Shown here: positions 57,076 to 64,000 of the stretch, piece after piece
Numbering within the stretch: position 1 is the first letter of the stretch
Layout: each line of letters starts with the position of its first letter
From: Petaurus breviceps papuanus
Lineage: Eukaryota; Chordata; Mammalia; Diprotodontia; Petauridae
NCBI GenBank assembly: GCA_028583685.1
Contig: JAMXIF010000077.1
Span: 15,637,145 to 15,701,144, forward strand
Direction of reading: 5' to 3'
DNA: 64,000 nucleotides
Made by a program: the position numbers and the translations under genes
Notes under the pieces: generated by a model
What the model was told of the DNA's origin: nothing
The model's database searches: none
Seen by the model: the letters and a program-made list of their open reading frames with translations, nothing else

Positions 57076-57715
57076 ATGTTTTTGAATTAAAAAAACATCT
57101 ATATAAAAAACCTACATAAATCTATATAAGTATTCTGTTTCGGTATAAGATTAAATGTTTTTCATAATTTCTTCCTCCTGTTGCTTAGGGCAGAAGGCTG
57201 CATATACCATCAGATATCTAGTCTCTGTTTTTGCTTGACTGTTTTCCTTTGTTATAAGGAAGGAATCAGTAAAGGGGAAGGAGGAGGGGGAAGAGAATTA
57301 ACCTGGGATTTCACTGATATATTAATATATTATAAATATATAATATTATTGGTTATGGGTGTCCATGTCATGCATTTCACAGAAGAAATACAGGATCAGT
57401 GGTCAAGGTGATATCTTAAGTCCTTTGCCTGCCGCAGGTGTGCTCTCTAAGCTACCTGTTAACTACGGAGAAGGTTTCTGGTCATCCTGCATTGTTGGAG
57501 GGAGATTTTTTCATCTGGGAAAACCAGAGAAATTCCACATCCATTCCCTTTCCCTTTCCCACTTCCACCTCTCCACTGATTCCTCCCTTGTAACAAAGGA
57601 AAACAGTAAAGCAAAAACAACAAAAAATATATTTCTGTAAATATTCTGTTTCAGCATATGATTAAATGTTTTGTTTTATTTTTTCCCATCTAAAGTCCCA
57701 CTTTTTACAGGAAAT
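57076..57715. other. No gene; short direct repeat
   Basis: TATTCTGTTTCGGTATAAGA (57131 on) recurs as TATTCTGTTTCAGCATATGA (57643 on), each followed by TTAAATGTTTT. An AT-rich patch lies at 57316-57352. Confidence 0.5.
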
Positions 57716-57719
57716 ATCA

Positions 57720-57905
57720 CCTAGCTGCCTTATTTGGTATATAATTTATTTTGTTTATAGTATTTCCACGCTGTCTCTCCCAGTTGATTGTGACTTCCTC
57801 TCTAGGGACTGTCTTTTACCTTATTGTATCCCTAGAGTTTAGCAAGGTTCCTGGGGCATAGAAGGCGCTTAATAAATGTCGATTGATTAATTGACTGATT
57901 GAACT
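57720..57905 (+). mobile_element. L2 3' end
   Basis: CTCTAGGGACTGTCTTTTAC, GTTCCTGGGGCATAGAAGGC and CTTAATAAATGTCGATTGAT. Confidence 0.75.
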
Positions 57906-58139
57906 TATAAACAAAACAAATAAAAAAAACAACAATAACAAAAACTCTAAGGACTTAATTAAGTTTTCTGTCATCTCTTCATCTCTGTTTCTGTTTTTGT
58001 TTTGTAGCAATTTATGTCCCTTCCTCCCCCATAATTTTTCCATGCTTCTATAATTGAACTGCAGTCTTGTTTGCAATACAGTTTCACAATGTTTGGGACA
58101 TAGCACAGCCAGTCCAATGATCAAGGAAGAAGGAGGGTT

Positions 58140-58385
58140 TAATTGAAAAGTGCCCTGGACTTAGAGTCTAGAGATCTGAGTTCAAATTCAAATTCTTCAG
58201 CTTGTTGTGGATCTTGAACAAATCACTTGTCACTCAGTGCCTCAGGCAACTCTCTAAAAGGAGAAGTTGCAGACTGAATCAATGGAAGGAGTTCAGATAC
58301 ATACAAAGGCAAACAGTAGATTTGAATTTAGGTCTTCCAGACTCCAGGTCCTGGATTGTATCTGTTACTGCATCACTTAGCTGCT
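58140..58385. mobile_element. MIR fragment (plus) and SINE head (minus)
   Basis: GATCTGAGTTCAAATTCAAAT (58140-58270, plus) is followed by GATTTGAATTTAGGTCTTCC...GCATCACTTAGCTGCT (58318-58385), a SINE head on the complement. Confidence 0.55.
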
Positions 58386-58600
58386 GAATTCAAATCTGAT
58401 CTCAAACACTTACTAGCTGTGTGACCTTGGGCTAGTCACTTAAGTTATGCCTGCCTCAGTTTCCTCATCTGTAAAATAGAGATAATTATAGCACTTACCC
58501 CCCAGGGTTGTTGTGAGGATAACATGAGATCATATTGGTAGAGTGGTTTGAAAACCTTAAAGTGCTATTTAAATGCTAGTTGTTGGTATTGTTGTTGTCA
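58386..58600 (+). mobile_element. THER1/MIR-type SINE with L2-like tail
   Basis: GAATTCAAATCTGATCTCAA, GTGTGACCTTGGGCTAGTCA and GGGTTGTTGTGAGGATAACA. It directly abuts an inverted SINE head. Confidence 0.8.
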
Positions 58601-58668
58601 CTGCTACGGCTACTACTACTACTGTTATTTCTGCTGCTGCTCCTACTATTACTACTATTGTTATTATG
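58578..58668. repeat. Trinucleotide repeat (GTT, CTA, CTG units)
   Basis: Mixed GTT, CTACTACTACTA and CTGCTGCTG units grown from the SINE tail. Confidence 0.85.
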
Positions 58669-59134
58669 TATCATTGGAGAATTAATTCCCTATGTATATA
58701 AAATCACAGGTCTGGACCAACCCAAAGAAAAAACATCTGAACTCTACCTTGCTGTTATACACTAGGCTTGAGGCTAACCCTAACCTCCTACGGACAGCCC
58801 TCCATTTCTCCATCCTTAAGATTCATGATTCAACATGTCTGCCTCCCCTGTTCCAGTACTGAGACCCTAGTTTATTCTGGTTCCAACTCTGATTACCCAG
58901 GAGGTTACAGCTCAGCTTGATTCCTGTGGTACCTTTTCCTTTTCTTTTTCCTTTTTTTTTTTAATTTTAGCAGGAATTGGGGCCAGGAGGGAAGGCCATG
59001 AAGAATCTCTCTGCCAATATCAACTACCAATTCATCTGCAACTTAAGACTAGAGAAGATAAGTGGTTAGAAGCTGGATTCCCAACCCAGGCTTTTCCAAC
59101 TACAAATTCTTTCTGACATTGACTCCTCTGGTTT
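58669..59134. other. No feature seen
   Basis: Intronic sequence with a T-rich patch near 58940-58970. Confidence 0.35.
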
Positions 59135-59310
59135 CTTGTTGTTTAGTGCTGTCCCACTCTTCATGACCCCTTTTGGATTTTCTTGGCAAAGATACAGCTC
59201 ACTTTACAGATGAGGAAACTGAGGCAACCAGAGTTAAGGGACTCATTCAGCTAGTACATCAATGGACCACAGCTTAAACTCAGGTCCCCTGATGTACTCC
59301 CTGCTCCCCA
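59135..59310 (-). mobile_element. MAR1-type SINE, internally deleted
   Basis: TCATGACCCCTTTTGGATTT, TTTACAGATGAGGAAACTGA and AAACTCAGGTCCCCTGATG. Confidence 0.75.
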
Positions 59311-59344
59311 TGTCCTGTTCCTTTGCAACAAGTATGTTTTTCCT

Positions 59345-59447
59345 GTGATTAGAGCTGGAAGGGATGGAAAACATTAAACCTAAAAAAACCTCATACAATG
59401 CCTTCATTTTATAGAGTTACTCATTTGTAAAACTGAGGTCCAAAGAG
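59345..59447 (-). mobile_element. MIR3-type fragment
   Basis: AGAGCTGGAAGGGATGGAAA and AAAACTGAGGTCCAAAGAG. Confidence 0.55.
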
Positions 59448-59497
59448 TATGTGTGTATATATATGTGTGTGTGTGTGTGTATACATATATGTATAAT
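59448..59497. repeat. (TG)n/(TA)n microsatellite
   Basis: TG units embedded in TATATA runs. Confidence 0.9.
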
Positions 59498-59589
59498 GAT
59501 AAATAATTAAAAAACAAAAAATAAATCCTGGTTTATTTATTTATAAATCCTGTCCTTTTAATGATGTCACCAAAAAACAAAAACAAAAC

Positions 59590-59810
59590 ACCTGTCCGGT
59601 TTTGTAAAAGTAATAAAAATGATAGCTGCTATTTGCAAAATGGTTTTCTAAACAAACAAACAAAAAAAAAACCTGTGAGGTAGTAACCTCAGGTGTGATT
59701 ATCCCCATTTTATGTTTTAGGAAGTTGAGAGTTTGCCCAGAGGCCATACAGGCTAGCTTCAGAGATGAGATCCCAGGTATGTTCAGATTACAAGTATAGC
59801 TTTCTTTCCA
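59590..59810 (-). mobile_element. MIR-type SINE
   Basis: ATAGCTGCTATTTGCAAAAT, TTATCCCCATTTTATGTTTT and GAGATGAGATCCCAGGTAT. Confidence 0.6.
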
Positions 59811-59869
59811 ATCACCACCTTCATCACATTTCTCAAGGGTAAAGGAGAATAGCTACTTAAAATTACTCT

Positions 59870-60045
59870 GTAGTGAATTTGGAATTGGAAGGAACTGTGT
59901 TCAAATCCTGACTCTACTCCCTATGGAACCTCAGCATGTCACCTTTACTTTTAGGTTTTAGCATTTCTCATCTATAAAATGATAAAGTAAATTGAACTAG
60001 TGTTGTTCAAGCTCCCTTCTACCTCTAAGACCTGAATCAATGAAG
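59870..60045 (+). mobile_element. MIR3-type SINE
   Basis: TGTGTTCAAATCCTGACTCT and CTCCCTTCTACCTCTAAGAC. Confidence 0.7.
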
Positions 60046-60585
60046 GCAGGAATTTACATAGCTTTCATGTAATAAGTATATTAGCACAGACCCTCTCAAC
60101 CTAGAAATTAATCCCTATGTCCTGGATCCAAACTGTCCACCAGTTTAAGAAGGTGATACCACCAACACTAAGTGGGAAAAGGTGCTCAAATTATCTCTGC
60201 CATAGAGCTAAAGGATGATAATGTTAGCCAGGATTAAAACCTAGAACTCCTCACTCAGTCCAATATTGGCTCAATAAACCATAAGGTTTAATTGCTACCT
60301 CTTGCTCATTTAAGAAAGGGTGCAGAGATACGATGGAGTGTTTATTAACAATTTAAATATCAAACTAACATTACAATTTTGGATCAAGGGTATCAAAAAA
60401 TCAAAATACCATTGGAACTTTGATAAATCTCATTTCAAAGATTGGGAAAATGAATGTTTGCCTGGAAATAAATTGATTCATTATTCTATCAATTGATCAA
60501 GGACCAGCAATTTTATCAGTGTGGGAATGCTTGATTTCAAATCATACTTTGACACAATTTATCTATAATTTCTCAGATAAGTCTC
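60046..60585. other. No feature seen
   Basis: AT-rich intron without a recognisable element. Confidence 0.35.
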
Positions 60586-60589
60586 AGGG

Positions 60590-60705
60590 AGTTGTCTGAG
60601 GATGAAGTTAGGTGGCTTATCTTTGGTCACACAGCTGGGGAGTCTCAGAAAAATTCAAATCAGATCTTCCTGACTTCACATCCAGCATCCTATTTAGAAT
60701 AAGCT
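60590..60705 (-). mobile_element. MIR fragment
   Basis: CTTTGGTCACACAGCTGGGG and CAGATCTTCCTGACTTCACA. Confidence 0.6.
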
Positions 60706-61620
60706 GCCACTCATTACTTTGTCATTTTAAGTAATTATAATATTGCTGGGAAAAATTGTAATTTAAAAGGTAAAGCTAAATTCTTGGAAAAGAAACAACA
60801 AATGTCTATTAAGCATTTAATGATTTAGATTGTAACATCAATTTAATAATATATACAAATAATTCAACGATAAATAGAAATAACTTAATAACAAATCACT
60901 TAAAAGGTCTATTAATCATTTGTATCCTTATATAATCTTGTATAGACATGGTCAAGGAATTTATAGCTATTGCTAAGTTGTGTCAAGATCATATAGCATT
61001 TTCTACAAACAACCAGAGGCAGCAATTTTATAAAAAGCAAAATGAAGGAACTATAAGGAGGGGGAAAAATCCACCAACATATCACAGTTCCTTGGGTGAC
61101 TATTGCGTTAAAATTTCTAGAAGTTCAATGTCACATTCCTGCTTTTTAATAAAATCTGGATACTGCAAATTCTTGACATTCTCCATCTGAAGGCTGTACT
61201 GGCAAGGCCCCAAGCAAACCTGGAGGTGTATGTGGCTGCATTTACCTGAGAAAGTATGCCAGGTAAATAAATAAAATAAAAAGCTAATGCTATCTAAAAA
61301 TACTCTGCAGGTCTAGATGGAGGGTCTGCTCATTACCAAACGTTTTTTCAGAGTTCTTCTGTTTTAAAGTCAACATCAAAACTGGGATGTCCAGCTTCCA
61401 CTGAGTTCTAGAGCAAGATTTTCCTCTGTGCCGTCCCCCCACCTTTTTTTTTCCAGAACATTGTAGCAAACGCAACTCACATGGAGACAACTTCCCTCTC
61501 CCAGGTCTTAGGCTTTAGGGGTACAAAGAACGGTATTTTATCTTATTTGATCTTCATGACAACTCTCTTCAGAAAATCATGACAATACCTCCACATAGCA
61601 CTTTTCTTATATTAACACAG
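60706..61620. other. No gene or clear repeat
   Basis: AT-rich intron, possibly with a weak MIR trace at 61520-61620. This is the last kilobase or so of intron before exon 1. Confidence 0.35.
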
Positions 61621-61659
61621 TGAAGGCTAGATTTTACAGATGACAGTCATAGGTTTTTA

Positions 61660-61960
61660 GAGTTTAAAGTTACTTCAGTGGCCAGCTCATCCAATTTGTA
61701 ATTGATTGAGAATCCATTTTCCATCATCTGTAACATGTGATCAATCCAGTCTTTCTTTGAAAACCTCCAGTGAGAGGGAATCCCACTTTCTCCCATTTAA
61801 CTTGAATAGGTTTTACTTGTTAGGAATTTTGCCCTTACATCAAACCTAAATGAGAACAGGGAAACCTCACTCTCTCCCATTCAACTTTTGGTTAAGCATT
61901 ATTTGTTAGGAAGTTTTCCCTTTTGTGAAACCCACATGAGAAAAGTAAGGTCCAGACTTG
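61660..61960 (-). mobile_element. CR1/L3 LINE 3' end with internal tandem duplication
   Basis: GAAAACCTCCAGTGAGAGGG and ATTTGTTAGGAAGTTTTCCC. The segment of about 62 bp covering CTCTCCCATTCAACTT to TTAGGAAGTTTTCCCTT occurs twice (61776-61836 and 61859-61922). Confidence 0.7.
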
Positions 61961-61997
61961 TCCAAGATCACTCAGCTGTCAAATATAAAAGCTGGGA

Positions 61998-62140
61998 TTT
62001 ACTAAAGGCAGAAGCTTGGTGCAGTGGGAAAAACTCTGACCCCAACTTTTTTCTGACATTTGTTAGCTGTTTCCTTATCTGTAAAACAAGAGGGTTGGAC
62101 TAGATGGTTTCTGAGGTCCCTGTGATATCAAATCTACTAG
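61998..62140 (+). mobile_element. MIR3-type SINE with CR1/L3-like tail
   Basis: TTCCTTATCTGTAAAACAAG and GTTGGACTAGATGGTTTCTG. It lies only 230 bp inside intron 1 from exon 1. Confidence 0.7.
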
Positions 62141-62370
62141 CTCCACAACCCAGAGATAATATTATCTCCCATTTCTACTTCTCCTTCAAAACCCTCTGCT
62201 AAAGTTCATGTTGGTATTAGCTCCAAAAAGCGAATGCTGGAGTTTATTATGGCTTTGAGTCAGGCACAAATTAAACCTCTGCAAATCGCCCAGCTGCACC
62301 TAGGTATCCTGTCCACCCTTAGGCACTGACTGGGCAAAGCCTTTTTAGCCAAAGAAACTCAAGTTCTCAC

Positions 62371-62414
62371 CTTTCCAGGCAGGATTGGGGCAGGGCTCCT
62401 AGTCCCTTGCACAT
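62371..62414 (-). CDS. RGS5: RGS5 coding exon 1 (start codon, residues 1-14 and part of 15)
   Basis: Read on the complement, the exon encodes MCKGLGALPQSCLE plus two bases (AG) of an Arg codon, followed at once by a GTGAG splice donor (62370-62366). RGS5 is a GTPase-activating protein for Gi and Gq alpha subunits, known in pericytes and vascular smooth muscle. The R4-family N-terminus (RGS4, RGS5, RGS16) starts Met-Cys-Lys/Arg and carries Cys2 and Cys12, both present here. In this family Cys2 is the oxygen-sensitive N-degron residue once Met is removed, and the N-terminal helix binds membrane. Against human RGS5 as I remember it, I see Ala6 to Gly and His10 to Gln. The start has A at -3, which is acceptable Kozak context. 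The trailing AG joins the leading G of exon 2 to give Arg15, so the phase matches. RGS4 and RGS16 are the alternatives, but exon 2 excludes them. Confidence 0.93.
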
Positions 62415-62492
62415 TTTGACTTCCTGGGTTTTGAGCTCAAACTGTGAACAGGATGGTAGGAGTGCCCGAATTCAACTTCAGCACCGTCTGAG
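62415..62492 (-). other. RGS5: RGS5 5' UTR (inferred)
   Basis: This stretch lies between the ATG and the position about 25-30 bp downstream of the TATA box. It gives a leader of roughly 75-80 nt if the TATA box sets the start site. The exact cap site is inferred. Confidence 0.5.
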
Positions 62493-62640
62493 GCTGCCTT
62501 TGCCTCCTTTAGGAATATATAGAGGTTCTGTCCCAGCCCCTCTGTCATTGGTCTGGCCAATCAGTAGCTTTGGAGTAAATTGCTGGCTAGGGGGCATAGC
62601 CAGCTGTGCAAATAGAGCTGCTGCTGCAGCTGCTCCAGAC
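62493..62640 (-). promoter_or_regulatory. RGS5: RGS5 core promoter: TATA box, two CCAAT boxes, two E-boxes
   Basis: On the minus strand, CTATATAT (62522-62515) forms a TATA box about 100 bp upstream of the ATG. Some 25-45 bp further upstream are ATTGG and CCAAT cores in inverted arrangement (62547-62551 and 62557-62561). Two CAGCTG E-boxes lie at 62601-62606 and 62627-62632. The region is CpG-poor, which fits a TATA-driven, tissue-restricted gene such as RGS5 (mural cells) rather than a housekeeping promoter. The motifs are seen directly; use in vivo is inferred from spacing. Confidence 0.7.
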
Positions 62641-63490
62641 AGAGAGGGAACAGAAGATCTGAGTAAAACAGTATCGCTTCATATGTTAGAGGCAAAGTAT
62701 TAGTATTACCCAGTAAAGGGGATCTGTACTCAACTGCCACAAAGCCTTGGAGTTTTTCCTTCTTGTTGAAGGAAAGTATCCCAAAGTCTGTGAGTTACTA
62801 ACTTCCAATTTTGGTTTCCTGCCTTCCCTCCACCCCTACTTTCCTTTGTGGAGCAGGGTTGGTCCTTAAACTCTTAAGGTGAATTTATCCTTAAAATGCC
62901 TCCTTGGGAAACCCAGCTTCCAGTCCTTTTCCTTGATAGCTTCTAGGCTGGGCAAACTCTCCCTAACTTGTCCTTTCATCCCCACTGCCTTTCATCTGGC
63001 AGACTCTCATTATCATTCTCTAGTTCATTCCTTCGGGGCTTATGGTGTCAACTTTCTAATCTTCTAAACTAAGCCCCATAATCTGCTAATGGAAAAAAAT
63101 GCTAGAGGGGTGTTTAAAAGTCAGCATTGTATCTGAAGCCTTCTGGAGACAATGCCTAAACTAAGTTCCTAACCCCTAGGTAACTTTATTGCCTTAAATG
63201 TGAGTCAGAGTGGGAAAAAAAAAGTCTTTGGGACAAATAGCCTAGATCACACCAGGCAGTCTCACCTGGCTCTGAGGAGGGTTTGAATCAAGTATTGAGG
63301 TATCAAAAAAATATTTCTAAATGGAAGCAAGGAAGTAAAGACAGCCTCAAGGATCCGAATAAGGAGAGCTGAAGCAAAGCCAGGAGTTTGGGCTTTGGAC
63401 AAATCCAGAAATGAGTGAAACCTGGGAGTCAATGTGGTGGTCGAAGCAGAGTCTGAGATCAGGAAGGAGAGAGGCAGCAAGGCATTGGAA
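62641..63490. other. RGS5 upstream flank, no repeat or gene recognised
   Basis: This is single-copy-looking sequence immediately upstream of the promoter. Open frames here are short and unlike known proteins. It may contain distal promoter elements. Confidence 0.4.
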
Positions 63491-63499
63491 AGGACATTG

Positions 63500-63665
63500 A
63501 GAAGTAGGCAGCATGGTATTGCCCTTGCTACTCAACAGTCAGAGGGCCTGAATTCAAATTCTATTTCCAACACTCCCTGTCACCTGACCTTTCTGGGCCT
63601 CAATTTCCTAACTTGTAAAAGGAAGAAATTGAACTGGATGGATTCTTTTCTATTTGAACCCTCAA
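63500..63665 (+). mobile_element. MIR3-type SINE with CR1/L3-like tail
   Basis: GGGCCTGAATTCAAATTCTA, TCTGGGCCTCAATTTCCTAA and AATTGAACTGGATGGATTCT. Confidence 0.75.
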
Positions 63666-63764
63666 TCTATTTTCTTATGATTCCATGGTATTATATTAAC
63701 AAATCAGTGCCCTTTCTGAGGAGTATAACCAGAATGGCAAGAGATCTGGAAAATGTGTTGAATA

Positions 63765-63870
63765 AACAATTGTTGACGGGTAGCAGGTTATTTAGCCTGG
63801 AGAAAAGAAGAAGATATGATAGCTATCTTGAGATATTCAAAGAGACATATGAAAGACAAAGCACACAAGC
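63765..63870 (+). mobile_element. CR1/L3 LINE fragment
   Basis: TTTAGCCTGGAGAAAAGAAG and ATGATAGCTATCTTGAGATA match the CR1 3' region. Confidence 0.65.
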
Positions 63871-64000
63871 ATAGTATTGTGGAAAACTAATTATACAATC
63901 TGGGTCTGTATCTTAGATCTTGTTTTAACTCTCTGTGTGAACTTGGGCAAGTACTGCAGTATTTCAGAGTTGGAATCATATGGCACAACATAGAGCCACA
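63871..64000 (+). mobile_element. MIR-like trace
   Basis: GTGTGAACTTGGGCAAGTAC is a MIR core motif; the rest is too diverged to delimit. Confidence 0.4.

Larger units (their letters stand above)
7805..62370 (-). other. RGS5: RGS5 intron 1 (54,566 bp)
   Basis: It is bounded by GT (62370-62369) and AG (7806-7805) on the minus strand and joins exons of matching phase. It holds nearly all the repeats listed here. No further coding exon was recognised on either strand. A long first intron often carries enhancers; the best repeat-poor candidates are listed separately. Confidence 0.9.

Noticed and set aside
62371-62700. CpG island at the RGS5 promoter
   Set aside because: Very few CpGs; does not qualify.
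63434-63874. 146-codon frame, plus strand
   Set aside because: Runs through a MIR3 SINE and a CR1 fragment.

Overview
This is vertebrate genomic DNA. Its interspersed repeats point to a marsupial, probably an Australasian one. They include CORE-SINEs with a BovB-like tail (MAR1 type), MIR/THER1 and MIR3-type SINEs, WSINE1-like tRNA SINEs, old L2 and CR1/L3 LINEs, an RTE-clade LINE with RTE-tailed short copies, and marsupial-type L1 3' ends. Family names are from memory of the consensus sequences, and repeat ends are approximate unless exact bases are discussed.

The only protein-coding gene I can support is RGS5 (regulator of G-protein signalling 5), on the minus strand. Coding exon 1 (62371-62414) encodes the R4-family start MCKGL...SCLE. 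Coding exon 2 (7694-7804) encodes the RAKEIK...LLQKPD...KPEKPVKTQ segment. The two exons join in phase across a GT-AG intron of 54,566 bp that fills most of the window. The RGS-box exons are not in the window and should lie to the left of position 1. Upstream of exon 1 is a compact promoter with a TATA box (62515-62522), two CCAAT elements (62547-62561) and two CAGCTG E-boxes (62601-62632), without a CpG island.

Layout. 1-7693 is intron 2, made of L1 3' ends, an RTE LINE of about 3.1-3.6 kb inserted into a CR1 copy, then MAR1, MIR and CR1 fragments. 7694-7804 is exon 2. 7805-62370 is intron 1, packed with SINEs and LINEs, two LTR-like fossils (about 44.4-45.5 kb and 45.8-46.35 kb), an unclassified retroelement-like stretch (about 27.8-30.2 kb), microsatellites and one 100-N assembly gap (42588-42687). 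Repeat-poor islands at about 10.6-11.9 kb and 41.0-42.4 kb are the best places to look for intronic regulatory DNA. 62371-62640 is exon 1, 5' UTR and promoter. 62640-64000 is upstream flank.

The most interesting signals are the RGS5 promoter and giant first intron; the nested RTE-in-CR1 insertion together with a short RTE copy that pairs the element's 5' region with its tail; a young tRNA-type SINE subfamily with a near-consensus B box and a perfect 14-bp target duplication; a local duplication at 36.3/37.4 kb; and three copies of a repeat I cannot name. I saw no new gene system.
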